NCBI RefSeq assembly: GCF_003385845.1
Contig: NZ_QRDJ01000013.1
Span: 1 to 37,903 of the forward strand
Length of the DNA: 37,903 nt
DNA from: Kushneria indalinina DSM 14324
Lineage (GTDB): Bacteria > Pseudomonadota > Gammaproteobacteria > Pseudomonadales > Halomonadaceae
Direction: 5' to 3'
Shown: positions 14,130-21,903 of the stretch, in pieces
Layout: each line of letters starts with the position of its first letter
Position numbering within the stretch: the first letter of the stretch is position 1
Notes under the pieces: generated by a model
What the model saw: only the letters and a program-made list of their open reading frames with translations
Told to the model about the DNA's origin: nothing
Databases searched by the model: none
Program-made: the position numbers and the translations under genes

Positions 14130-14486
14130 AGGAAGTAATGCGCCGGCACCGGAACGGTGGCCAGCGTCTCGAGCTCAATGCTGCTGGATCTCTCGCTCAG
14201 GGTGGCCACGGCCGCCGATCACGTTCCCTGCCCTGATGAACCGGGGTGCTTCCTCGCCGGCCGCCTGCGCCGGCAACGCCCGATCGCGCCCGGGCACTGG
14301 ATCTGCTGAAGGAAGTAATGCGCCGGCACCGGAACGGTGGCCAGCGTCTCGAGCTCGATGCTGCTGGATCTCTCGCCCAGGGTGGCCACGGCCGCCCATT
14401 ACGTTCCCTGCCCTGATGAACCGGGGTGCTTCCACGCCGGCCGCCTGCGCCGGCAACGCCCGATCGCGCCCGGGCACTGGATCTGC
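14127..14486 (+). repeat. Two tandem 180-bp repeats
   Basis: Units 14127-14306 and 14307-14486 differ at only a few bases. Each runs from TGAAGGAAGTAATGCGCC to CACTGGATCTGC and contains palindromic blocks such as GCCGGC. The first unit appears identical to 37683-37862. Two long frames read through the array on each strand, but they have no ribosome site and simply repeat with the unit. I see no gene. Confidence 0.92.
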
Positions 14487-14493
14487 GAACGCT

Positions 14494-14527
14494 AAAAGGC
14501 GCCTGCAACGGGAGTCACAAGCGCCTT
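14494..14527 (-). terminator. Terminator of the mobilisation operon
   Basis: On the minus strand AAGGCGC and GCGCCTT (18-nt loop) followed by TT lie ~25 bp beyond the stop of the gene at 14551. The long loop makes it a moderate candidate. Confidence 0.5.
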
Positions 14528-14550
14528 GACAACAGGTTTCATACGGAATT

Positions 14551-15891
14551 TTAATCCATGCCGTATCCCTGATCGACATGACGAGTTTCGACCGTAGGTA
14601 AGGATCTAGGGCTTCTGCTGATGGTGTCCAGTCGTTCATTCGCCTGTTTAAGCAAGGCATCTGCTCTTGAGACATCTTCCTGAAAACCATCAATAAAATG
14701 TTGATCTAAAGAGCGGTCGCGCTCGATGTGCTCCGGCTCCCAGGGTTCGTTGTCTGGCGTATCGAAGAAATTTTGAGCGGCTTCCTTCATGCCTACTGCT
14801 TCTTCGCGGGCAGTCTCTAGTCCATTGATATATGAAAAAGTCGCAGTCTTAGATTCTTTTAAATGACCGGGTATGTCTTTGAGTTGATTGCCGGCTTGCC
14901 AAGCTGATCGATTATCAAGAGAGCCTTCGCGCATTGCTTCAAATGTTTGGTGTGAGAAGTCTTCAAGAAGCTGATTTCCTTTTTCGATATTTGATTTGAT
15001 TTGATCAGGGTTGTATTCAAAACCTGAATAATTTGTATTTGAGCCAATGTCGTGCAGTTTCCTTTCTTCGGCCAGCATTACCTTGCGAACATTTGTTTGA
15101 TAAACATTTACGCCACCATTATTTCTGGCGATATTGTCTGTGGCTGGTAAAAGGTTCTGACCTCGATGCCGGGCACTTTCAGCGATCGTATTTTGAACCA
15201 GTTCCTGAGATTTTTGGATTTTTGAATACTCATGATTTGGGAAGCTATCCATCATTGATTCTAATTTTCCAAGGTATGCACCTTCAGCGCCATCGTTACC
15301 CAAGAAATTTTCTGGCATAGTTTTGAGGTTTTTTGCCGCTTCTATAGCTGTAAAATCTGCTTCTGAAGAACTTGAATGTTCTTTTAAAGCATCACGTCTT
15401 GATTGAAGATTTTCGTTCATTGCCGGATCTGAGAACTCTATTTTTAAATTATTTTTATTGGCGGCAATAATAATATTGAGTTTAAAGCTATCCGACCCAG
15501 ATACTTCTAAATTACTGCCATACTTTTTTGTTGCGTAATCTAAAGAAAGTTCCGAGCTTATCTCGTTAGAAGGAGAGTGGGCGGAGACAAAATCGCCATG
15601 GTCACTAAATATTTTTTCGCCATTGTGGTAGTGATCGGAGCCCGTTGTAAGTTTTTCTAGTTTAAGGTCGTGGATAGTTGGGTATGGTTCGCCAAAAGTG
15701 CCAACCTTGGCTTTGGCAATAGCTTGTGAGTTGTGATGTGCTTTTTCTAATTTTGTTTTTAGATTTTCTATTGAATCTTTTTCAGATGACGCTCTTATAG
15801 CACCTTCTTGATCATAAAAAGTTGCATCTTTCATTTCTTGAGACTGTGCAGATTGATTTTTGGAGGCGTTAAAAATATCAACAAATTTCAT
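14551..15891 (-). CDS. LPD7-domain protein, relaxase-linked paralogue
   Basis: A 446-aa protein that shares a ~100-residue domain with the relaxase upstream: IFSDHGDFVS, LSLDYATKKYGSNLEVSGSD, AANKNNLKIEFSDPAMNENL at ~residues 94-165 match FRDHGDYLSFG, LSYAVNRYGKNLDINGSQ and AADNNLDVSFSDSKMNEKL of the relaxase. This fits the LPD7 type of large polyvalent protein domain. The remainder is helical and coiled. ATG 15891 follows AAGGGAG. It lies after the relaxase in one leftward transcript, separated by a hairpin. It probably acts with the relaxase, perhaps as a protein carried into the recipient; that is inference. Confidence 0.7.
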   Translation of the reverse strand: MKFVDIFNASKNQSAQSQEMKDATFYDQEGAIRASSEKDSIENLKTKLEKAHHNSQAIAKAKVGTFGEPYPTIHDLKLEKLTTGSDHYHNGEKIFSDHGDFVSAHSPSNEISSELSLDYATKKYGSNLEVSGSDSFKLNIIIAANKNNLKIEFSDPAMNENLQSRRDALKEHSSSSEADFTAIEAAKNLKTMPENFLGNDGAEGAYLGKLESMMDSFPNHEYSKIQKSQELVQNTIAESARHRGQNLLPATDNIARNNGGVNVYQTNVRKVMLAEERKLHDIGSNTNYSGFEYNPDQIKSNIEKGNQLLEDFSHQTFEAMREGSLDNRSAWQAGNQLKDIPGHLKESKTATFSYINGLETAREEAVGMKEAAQNFFDTPDNEPWEPEHIERDRSLDQHFIDGFQEDVSRADALLKQANERLDTISRSPRSLPTVETRHVDQGYGMD

Positions 15892-15924
15892 GACCACTCC
15901 CTTCTCTAAAGTTTATTTAAATGA

Positions 15925-15957
15925 CGCTGGGCCACTAATTATATAGATAGCCCAGCG
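15925..15957 (-). other. Hairpin between relaxase and LPD7 gene
   Basis: CGCTGGGC and GCCCAGCG form an 8-bp stem around an AT-rich 17-nt loop. No T-run follows on the minus strand, so it is more likely a processing or attenuation site than a full terminator. Confidence 0.45.
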
Positions 15958-15972
15958 CTCCAATAACAGCCC

Positions 15973-18900
15973 TCACTCCATACCGTGATCATGATCTTTT
16001 TTGTTGGGAGCAGTCTCATGTGCATGAGGTTTAGTTGCTATTTCATAATCGATCATTAACTCCATCGCTTTATCATAAGTTTGCTTGTCAGCTGGATCGA
16101 TCTGGGGCTCGGTGCCATTTTTCGCAGCTTTTGTATGCGCTTGAGCTATATTCTGGTCGGCAGTAATGACCTGTTGTGCCAAAGAATCCTTATAGGCAGC
16201 AGAAGCGTTTTTATCAGCTAGAATATCGTTCGATGGGTGCTTTAAATCTTGGCCGCGAGCTTTGGCGCTGTTCGTAAGCATTTCTTCTCTTAACCCCATG
16301 AATTTGTCATGAGTGAAACGATCAGCACTTTCGGCAGTGGCATGTCGAAACATTTCCTTCGAGTACATCGATTCGAGTTTGTCATTACCAAAATGCTTGG
16401 ACGGGTATGATTCACCGCTCATGGTGGCCTCTGTTACATCCCTGACTCCCTCAAGATCCCTCGCCCTGGCCTTCTCTCTTTCAGCCAAGCTGTTTTCAGT
16501 TGCAGTATTTGTACTTTCCGTTGCGCCTGTATCGGCTGTGCCCGCATTCGCTGTCGCACCTGTGGCCGCCGTTGCGCCTGTATCGGCTGTGCCTGCATTC
16601 GCTGTCGCACCTGTGGCCGCCGTTGCGCCTGCGTCTGCTCTCGGTGTCGCGCCCTGCCCTTTTTGACCATAAGAGTCATTCGCTGGTGCTGTAACGCCTG
16701 ACTCGTTGGGAGTGCTTCCCATTTCTGCTTTTCTGATTTCGTTTTGATGCTCCCGCAGCTGTTCCAGCTTTTCATTCATCTTGCTGTCAGAGAACGAAAC
16801 ATCGAGGTTGTTATCTGCTGCAGATTGAACAATTTTATCCTTGAAGTCTTGAGAGCCATTAATATCAAGGTTTTTACCGTACCTGTTAACGGCGTATGAA
16901 AGAGTAACGTCTACCAATTTTTGGTCCTTGGTGTTTTTTCCAAAAGAAAGATAGTCGCCATGATCTCTGAAAACAGTTGAGCCCTGATAAGAAAAATCAG
17001 CGCCATGCTTGTTTTTCTTAATATCGAGCTGACCCACTTTAAGCGACGTTTTTTGAGAGTTTTCAAAAGAATTTTCAAGATTCTTTTTAAGATTTTCTAC
17101 TCCTGCGCTTCGGTTATCGCCGGTGTAATCGATGCCGATAGGCCGAATAGAGTTTTTATGTGAATAAAACTCCTTATCTTTTTTTCGCTGATCTTGAGAG
17201 TTGGTGTCTTTCTGTTTTTCGTATGCTTCAAGGTTTTGCATGGTGTGAACCTCTTCTTTTCCAAAAGGACGAATAGAATTTCTAATAGAGTGAATTGTAT
17301 CTCGCTCATAATCTTTCAGACTGTCCATCTGTGTCATTTTGGAGCGAGTTGCCAGTGCAAGTTTATAAGCTTGCTCTGGCTTCGAGAGCCGTTGTTCACG
17401 GATGTTGCGTTTATTATTATAATATCTGTCGAGGACATTTTGTCGTTGTAAACGTAAATCGGTTTTGAATTCCTTTAAGGAATTTTTCATTTCATTGTTA
17501 CGTTTCTTGTAGTCCTCGTTGAACGTTTTCCAATGGTTTTTTACTTCTGGTAGATTGCGGACTCTGAAAGTCTTATTCTCAGATTCGTCACTATGCAACT
17601 TCTCAAGTACATTTTTTGCTTCTGGCCAGCTCAGGTTTAAACGCTTAGTTAAAAAATCGCTGTTAGAATAATTTCTATTGCCTGTTTTTATGCGGGGTTC
17701 GCCAGACTTGTTTCGAGTAGAGTGAAAATCCTTGCTATCAAGGTTGTACTGCTCCACTGCATAAGCCAATACCCGCGAAGCGGAAATATTATTATTCAAT
17801 TTGTTAATCGAGACAGAGTTATCGGGCTTGTTGGAGGTAGCGTTTTGGGTCAGCTGACTGATATAGCTGTCCGCTTGTTTAAAGCGGCTCGAAGTCGTAT
17901 TTATTCCTCCCAATCCGGGGCCAGTTCCTCGCCCTCCTCTTCCTCCAGATAAAGCCCGTCGCAGTCCATCATCTTGATCTGCTCCTCTTCCTTGGGAGTG
18001 TAAGTGTGTGTGTGCATGACCATGCAATAGTTGTAGAGTCCGTCCTTGGTTTTGTACCAGAGTGCTTTTTTGCAACTTTTGCAAACTGTCTGTTCGGGGG
18101 TGATGAGGGAGTTCTGTTCTTCTAGTGCTAACACGACTTCGCTGGTTGTTGGACGATCTACGGTCTGTTCTGACTGGTCGCTCGGCCCCTCCTGCTGATC
18201 GCTCGGCTCCTCCTGCTGATCGCTCGGCTCCTCCTGCTGATCGCTCGGCTCCTCCTGCTGATCGCTCGGCTCCTCCTGCTGATCGCTCGGCTCCTCCGGC
18301 GGAATGATTTCTTCTTCGTGGATATCTGCCATTAAAATGCTCCTCTGAATAATTATGTTTCTGGTAAAAGCTATTGGCGCGCTGTCTGAGAAAACTGTTT
18401 TTTTCTCGATTTTCTAAATTCGAGTATTCGGAACGTACACCTTTAGAGGCGTCTGCTACGTATTTTATTTCCAGCGATCTAGTGTTTCGCCAGTAATCAA
18501 GAACACGGTTGTTTTGCTCCTCATTGAAATGAAGTTTGCCTTCGTCTAAAAAATCTTTTCGGAAAATGCTTTCTCTGAGGTTCGTAAACTGTTTTTGACC
18601 TTCAAATTTCACAGCCAAATGCTCAGTATCACGCCCAGCATTTCTGATGCGAACTTCGCCAACTTCTTTCAATGAATCAATAAAGCTTGAATAGCTCTGG
18701 TCTTTCGATATTTCAAGTGCCTTTTGTTTTAGTTGGTTGGCATTACTTTTGCTGCCAGATAGCTCATTGCCATATCTGGCAATGGCTTCAGTCTTGCCTT
18801 TTAAAACGTCTCGCTTGTTTTCATCGGGAGACTCTAAGCCGAAGCGGTGGTTTATATCGGCTTGTATCGAGTTGAAATAATCTACGTTTGATTGGTGGCG

Positions 18901-19332
18901 ACCTATCGGATTGAGCCGACCGTCACTGACTAAATTCCTTTTGGGAATGACAATATGAATATGGGGGTATCTTTCATCCATCGTATCAGTTGATGGATTG
19001 TAGATATTCTGGAGCTTGGGTCGATGAACTTCGGCATAATAATTGTATTCATCATCTTTATAAGCCGACATCAGATTGTTCACGTAGGTATCCGTGACCT
19101 TGCAAAGAGTGTCATGGTCGATCTCTTTTTCTTTGAAAGAGAGAGTGACATGCAAGTATCGTTCTTGCCCACGGTCTGCGATACTATCAATAACTGATTC
19201 TGTCAGTGATAGATTGCCGTAAATGATTTCACGCTTATCCATATCGTCGCGGGAATAATGGCGGCCGGATTTCATGCCTTCGCGCAAATATTCCCCAATG
19301 CCAGATTTTCCGCCAGATATGCGAGCCAACAT
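15973..19332 (-). CDS. Conjugative relaxase with LPD7-like domain
   Basis: An 1119-aa relaxase that should nick oriT and lead the transfer strand. The N-terminal domain has candidate catalytic tyrosines at 15, 26 and 38, RYLHVTLSF at 58-66, H103 and the metal-binding pair YPHIHIVIP at 122-130 (H124, H126), the three-histidine arrangement of MobA/TraI-type relaxases. Residues ~344-384 are six GGAERSA repeats; ~520-680 is coiled and basic; ~790-870 is the LPD7-like domain; ~900-960 is an Ala/Thr/Gly-rich linker from a 51-bp DNA repeat. It ends histidine-rich (HAHETAPNKKDHDHG). ATG 19332 lies 1 nt after the stop of the MobC-like gene, so translation is coupled. A separate gene is nested at 17901-18332 in another frame. 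Confidence 0.88.
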   Translation of the reverse strand: MLARISGGKSGIGEYLREGMKSGRHYSRDDMDKREIIYGNLSLTESVIDSIADRGQERYLHVTLSFKEKEIDHDTLCKVTDTYVNNLMSAYKDDEYNYYAEVHRPKLQNIYNPSTDTMDERYPHIHIVIPKRNLVSDGRLNPIGRHQSNVDYFNSIQADINHRFGLESPDENKRDVLKGKTEAIARYGNELSGSKSNANQLKQKALEISKDQSYSSFIDSLKEVGEVRIRNAGRDTEHLAVKFEGQKQFTNLRESIFRKDFLDEGKLHFNEEQNNRVLDYWRNTRSLEIKYVADASKGVRSEYSNLENREKNSFLRQRANSFYQKHNYSEEHFNGRYPRRRNHSAGGAERSAGGAERSAGGAERSAGGAERSAGGAERSAGGAERPVRTDRRSSNNQRSRVSTRRTELPHHPRTDSLQKLQKSTLVQNQGRTLQLLHGHAHTHLHSQGRGADQDDGLRRALSGGRGGRGTGPGLGGINTTSSRFKQADSYISQLTQNATSNKPDNSVSINKLNNNISASRVLAYAVEQYNLDSKDFHSTRNKSGEPRIKTGNRNYSNSDFLTKRLNLSWPEAKNVLEKLHSDESENKTFRVRNLPEVKNHWKTFNEDYKKRNNEMKNSLKEFKTDLRLQRQNVLDRYYNNKRNIREQRLSKPEQAYKLALATRSKMTQMDSLKDYERDTIHSIRNSIRPFGKEEVHTMQNLEAYEKQKDTNSQDQRKKDKEFYSHKNSIRPIGIDYTGDNRSAGVENLKKNLENSFENSQKTSLKVGQLDIKKNKHGADFSYQGSTVFRDHGDYLSFGKNTKDQKLVDVTLSYAVNRYGKNLDINGSQDFKDKIVQSAADNNLDVSFSDSKMNEKLEQLREHQNEIRKAEMGSTPNESGVTAPANDSYGQKGQGATPRADAGATAATGATANAGTADTGATAATGATANAGTADTGATESTNTATENSLAEREKARARDLEGVRDVTEATMSGESYPSKHFGNDKLESMYSKEMFRHATAESADRFTHDKFMGLREEMLTNSAKARGQDLKHPSNDILADKNASAAYKDSLAQQVITADQNIAQAHTKAAKNGTEPQIDPADKQTYDKAMELMIDYEIATKPHAHETAPNKKDHDHGME
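16520..16632 (-). repeat. 51-bp tandem repeat inside the relaxase gene
   Basis: Units begin at 16520 and 16571 and a partial third at 16622; they differ at one visible base. Each encodes 17 residues of the type GATAATGATANAGTADT, a flexible linker. The length is a multiple of three, so copy-number change keeps the frame. Confidence 0.85.
17901..18332 (-). CDS. Overprinted acidic zinc-knuckle-like protein nested in relaxase
   Basis: A 143-aa frame on the same strand as the relaxase but shifted by one base, lying wholly inside relaxase codons ~334-477. ATG 18332 has AGAGGAG ~7 nt upstream, a better ribosome site than the relaxase itself. The protein has an acidic N-terminus, six copies of SDQQEEP (residues ~15-55), then a folded-looking part: CKSCKKALWYKTKDGLYNYC, then HTHTYTPKEEE, MMDCDGLYLEEEEGE and a tryptophan near the end. 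The Cys pairs and His could bind metal. In the relaxase frame the same DNA gives a low-complexity Arg/Gly/His-rich linker, which implies that the nested gene is the constrained one. Partner or regulator of the relaxase by position, similar in layout to mobB within mobA of IncQ plasmids. Confidence 0.7.
   Translation of the reverse strand: MADIHEEEIIPPEEPSDQQEEPSDQQEEPSDQQEEPSDQQEEPSDQQEGPSDQSEQTVDRPTTSEVVLALEEQNSLITPEQTVCKSCKKALWYKTKDGLYNYCMVMHTHTYTPKEEEQIKMMDCDGLYLEEEEGEELAPDWEE
18180..18300 (-). repeat. 21-bp tandem repeat read in two frames
   Basis: About six units of 21 bp (GCTCGGCTCCTCCTGCTGATC on the plus strand is one unit less a shared base pattern). Since 21 is divisible by three, the array gives GGAERSA in the relaxase frame and SDQQEEP in the nested frame. 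Confidence 0.9.
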
Positions 19333-19333
19333 A

Positions 19334-19684
19334 TTATTTACGAGATTTCTTGCGAAATTCTCGCTCTATAGATTCCAGAGCGATAACAGCCCTGTTGAGC
19401 ATTGAGCGCGACATGACACCAGACTTGGCGGCATAGTTAAGCTGTCTCGCGATCTGGTTCAGGTTATTTGATGCCTTGTTGGCATAAAAAAGCATCTGCT
19501 TGTTAGCAGTAGGAGCTTGGGAAGTTTGTTTTATCTCGACGGTCGGCGAAAGTTGTAGAAAAACATCGCGGAAGAAAGCGCTTTTGTTAGTGCCACTGTC
19601 ACTGATGGCTTTCCCATAAGGCGCATAGTCGCTTTGCGACAGTCTGAATGTGATTACTTCATCCTTGTTCGTTTCATCGGCCAT
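19334..19684 (-). CDS. MobC-like relaxosome accessory protein
   Basis: A 116-aa protein with an N-terminal ribbon-helix-helix-like segment (DEVITFRLSQSDYAPYGKAISDSGTNKSAFFRDVFL) and the MobC hallmark NNLNQIARQLN near residue 75-85, followed by a basic C-terminus. MobC-type proteins bind oriT and help the relaxase open the strands. It lies directly beside the candidate oriT and 1 nt before the relaxase. ATG 19684 is chosen; GTG 19690 is equally placed, and neither has a good ribosome site, so initiation may be weak or depend on another signal. Confidence 0.78.
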   Translation of the reverse strand: MADETNKDEVITFRLSQSDYAPYGKAISDSGTNKSAFFRDVFLQLSPTVEIKQTSQAPTANKQMLFYANKASNNLNQIARQLNYAAKSGVMSRSMLNRAVIALESIEREFRKKSRK

Positions 19685-19713
19685 GTTCACGTCATCGGGG
19701 TTTGGAGGGTTTA

Positions 19714-19803
19714 GCGCACGTCAGTGCGCAGGGATTCAAAGGGATTTCCCTTTGGCACGATCGGATTATACAAATAGCGCGAAGCGCTTGTATACATCCG
19801 TGG
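19714..19803 (+). other. Candidate origin of transfer (oriT)
   Basis: Three nested dyads lie between the divergent mob and stb operons: GCGCAC-GTCA-GTGCGC (19714-19729), CAAAGGGA-TT-TCCCTTTG (19737-19754) and an imperfect repeat TATACAA(ATA)GCGC-GAA-GCGCTTGTATA (19767-19794). The last is followed at once by ACATCCGTGG, which resembles the ATCCTG-type nick region of P-type relaxases. The position beside MobC and the relaxase supports it; the nick position is inferred. Confidence 0.65.
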
Positions 19804-19883
19804 CGTGCCTATGCCACCACTGCAGCAAGGCTCCACCATAGCTGACAGCCAGAGCTAGTCAAATGGGCTCAGAAAAAGGGGCT

Positions 19884-19980
19884 TTAGGGAGGTTTTAAGG
19901 AGCCTTTTAGGATGCTTCTTGGAGTCAAAATCTCAATAAGGAGGTTTCTAGGAGTCTTCTAGGAGGGTTCTAGGAGGTTT
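19884..19980 (+). repeat. Two sets of four 11-bp phased direct repeats
   Basis: The core GGAG (once GGAT) begins at 19888, 19899, 19910, 19921 and again at 19940, 19951, 19962, 19973: steps of exactly 11 bp within each set and 19 bp between sets. The second set follows CTAGGAGNNTT most closely. All copies face the same side of the helix. The array is just upstream of the promoter of the stb-like operon, like the stb direct repeats of plasmid R388 that StbA binds. Confidence 0.85.
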
Positions 19981-19986
19981 GTAGAC

Positions 19987-20015
19987 TTGTTATTCGTTCT
20001 GAAGTTGCGTATAAA
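19987..20015 (+). promoter_or_regulatory. Promoter of the stbABC-like operon
   Basis: TTGTTA (19987-19992) and TATAAA (20010-20015) with a 17-bp spacer, immediately after the phased repeats. A protein filling the repeats would reach the -35 box, so the first gene product probably represses its own operon. Confidence 0.7.
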
Positions 20016-20083
20016 GGAAAAACAACGAAACAAGCTGGCCCGGACAAGCTTCGATTGCCTGTCTAGCTGGATCGGGGAGCTAA

Positions 20084-20602
20084 ATGGAATTTGATACTTT
20101 AGTAACCAAGCTCGCAGAAAAAATCGCTAAAGAAAAAAGCAAGCGTAGCTATGGAGCCGTTTCAGCAGGAGTAAGGTTTTACTCCTCTGAAATATCAGAA
20201 CTACTCTATGAATCGAACATAAAGGTTACGGATATACATAGAGCGTTACAAGAATGCATGGGACACACACCTTGCAATGTTCGCTCATTTAGAGAGCATT
20301 GTGATAAGTATTGCGGTCCCAAACGGACTAAAGAAAAGATAGATTTCGAAAAACCAGCAGAAATAGAAAGATTTTCTATCTTAGATAAAGAAATGCAAAC
20401 AGACGGCAAAGAAGAGGTTGTTCCAAATGATAACCAGGTATCTGAAGATTGGCAGCTTATATACAATCAGCTAGGCCCAATGATGAAACCGAAACTTTCT
20501 ATAGCCATAGATAAGGGTTTGACGCTGGAAAGAGCGTACAAATCGTTAGAAAAAAGTCAAAGAGATTTGAGAGAGCTTGTAAGTCAGTTTTATCTCAGAT
20601 AA
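20084..20602 (+). CDS. stbA: StbA-like DNA-binding stability protein
   Basis: A 172-aa protein with a basic N-terminal ~70 residues (KLAEKIAKEKSKRSYGAVSAGVRFYSSEISELLYESNIKVTDIHRAL) that look like a small helical DNA-binding domain, an acidic middle, and a helical C-terminus. It is the first gene after phased 11-bp repeats and the oriT candidate and is followed by an StbB-type ATPase, the order of stbABC in R388 and of traKLM beside oriT in IncP plasmids. I therefore infer that it binds the repeats, positions the plasmid at division and autoregulates. Sequence alone would not identify it. ATG 20084 has GGGGAG 5 nt upstream. Confidence 0.6.
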   Translation: MEFDTLVTKLAEKIAKEKSKRSYGAVSAGVRFYSSEISELLYESNIKVTDIHRALQECMGHTPCNVRSFREHCDKYCGPKRTKEKIDFEKPAEIERFSILDKEMQTDGKEEVVPNDNQVSEDWQLIYNQLGPMMKPKLSIAIDKGLTLERAYKSLEKSQRDLRELVSQFYLR

Positions 20603-20651
20603 CTAATCTCAAGCGTCGCTTGTTTAACAGCCCGGCAAAAGGTAATTTAAA

Positions 20652-21380
20652 ATGGCAGCAAAAGTAACAATCAAACAGGTAGCAGACAAAAAAGTCGTTG
20701 TTTTTGGTTTTAGCGGTAATGTTGGAAAAACCGTGATTGCCAGCGAATTACTCTACCCTAGAATTAAAAATGCAGAGTTTTACAGCATTGAAACTATTAA
20801 TAGTGATAGCACTCACGGTGAAAAACTTGCTGGCAATCAGTTCAGTGAATTGCTTGAAGCAATTGAAATGTCAGATTCCTGTGTTGTTGATGTGGGATCT
20901 TCTAATATTGAAGCTTTCCTTACAAGAATGAGATCTTTTAAGAACAGCCATGAAGAAATTGATTATTTCGTAATTCCCGTAACTCCTAGTTCTAAAGAAA
21001 TGCGTGACTCAGAAGCTTTAATTGATTATATTTTAGAAATGGGAATTCCTAAAAATAAAATAAAAGTCGTTTTCAACAAAGTTGAAAGAGATTTTTCTAA
21101 TCCGGCATCGGAATTGGCTTTTTTCAAAAACTCAATCGCTGAGGAAATAGCAGGAAACAATCCTCCAGTTGTTTACCTTTCTGACTATTACCCGATGCTT
21201 CGAGACTCTGAGAAAACCCATAGCGAAGTAATCAGCGATACTAGGGACTTCAATGCCCTTAAGAAATCAGCAGAAACTAAGGATGCACGTTTTCAAATTG
21301 TACTTGAGAAAAAACTGCAGCAGGCTGGCCTTAGTGCCGAAGAGGATCTAGCTAGTGCTTTTACGGCTTTAAAACTATAA
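20652..21380 (+). CDS. stbB: StbB-like ParA-superfamily ATPase
   Basis: A 242-aa ATPase recognised by the StbB-type opening VVVFGFSGNVGKTVIASELLYPR, in which GFSGNVGKT (residues ~19-27) is the P-loop, followed by SIETINSD and the strand SCVVDVGSSNIEAFL (residues ~78-91) as Walker B region. FVIPVTPSSKEMRDS is the switch that precedes the base-recognition strand IKVVFNKVE. Family members act in plasmid stability and in balancing conjugation against stable inheritance. The ribosome site AAAGGTAA precedes ATG 20652. It is co-transcribed with the StbA-like gene and the membrane protein that follows. Confidence 0.8.
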   Translation: MAAKVTIKQVADKKVVVFGFSGNVGKTVIASELLYPRIKNAEFYSIETINSDSTHGEKLAGNQFSELLEAIEMSDSCVVDVGSSNIEAFLTRMRSFKNSHEEIDYFVIPVTPSSKEMRDSEALIDYILEMGIPKNKIKVVFNKVERDFSNPASELAFFKNSIAEEIAGNNPPVVYLSDYYPMLRDSEKTHSEVISDTRDFNALKKSAETKDARFQIVLEKKLQQAGLSAEEDLASAFTALKL

Positions 21381-21390
21381 GAGGTAACTC

Positions 21391-21882
21391 ATGGGCAGAA
21401 AGCTTGATAGTTTAACTGATGGGCTCATCCGTGAAATATCTGAGGATATTTTTGAGCTTAACAAAGAAGTTGTGAATGCTCGTGAATCAGTAGAGGGTTA
21501 TCACAAAGCTACCTTGCAATCTATTGAATATGCACAAAAAGAGTTTACAAATTTCTTGGTCAAAAGCGTAGACGATCTTGATGAGCATATTGCCCAGAGA
21601 AAAAAACAATCAGACGAGGATATACGTCAAGCATTCTCTGACAATTGCAATGTAGCGGTTAAGGAATTTTCAGAGAAAATTACAGCGGTTAGCCAAAAAG
21701 CTGAAAATCGAGTTTTATCGCTTGCTGAGTCGCTTGATGAAATCGAAACGCGCTGCAAAACCATAGAATCATATGCCGGCAATAATAAAATGCCTAAATG
21801 GGCAAAAATTCTTTTTGCTACCATGACAATTTTAACATTGGTATCGATTTGTACGGCATTTTTAGTTGGTATGTATTTATAA
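21391..21882 (+). CDS. StbC/TraM-like coiled-coil membrane protein
   Basis: A 163-aa protein: residues ~1-135 are a long charged coiled coil (IREISEDIFELNKEVVNARESVEGYHKATLQSIEYA...), ending in one membrane helix (~139-162, ILFATMTILTLVSICTAFLVGMYL) with a short or no periplasmic tail. It starts 10 bp after the ATPase gene, with AGAGG before ATG 21391. The third place in the operon corresponds to stbC or traM, whose molecular functions are not defined. A tail-anchored coiled coil beside a ParA-type ATPase could tether the plasmid to the membrane; that is inference. Confidence 0.6.
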   Translation: MGRKLDSLTDGLIREISEDIFELNKEVVNARESVEGYHKATLQSIEYAQKEFTNFLVKSVDDLDEHIAQRKKQSDEDIRQAFSDNCNVAVKEFSEKITAVSQKAENRVLSLAESLDEIETRCKTIESYAGNNKMPKWAKILFATMTILTLVSICTAFLVGMYL

Positions 21883-21903
21883 TCAAGTTGATGGAGATAG
21901 GGC

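Noticed and set aside
14050-14693. Long frames through the 180-bp repeats on both strands
   Set aside because: Both strands stay open because of GC bias and unit length 180 (a multiple of three); no start signals.
16313-16694. Plus-strand frames opposite the relaxase linker
   Set aside because: They are hydrophobic readings of a 51-bp repeat opposite a clear gene and have no ribosome site.
18180-18300. CRISPR or iteron array
   Set aside because: The 21-bp repeat is in coding DNA, keeps two frames and has no spacers.
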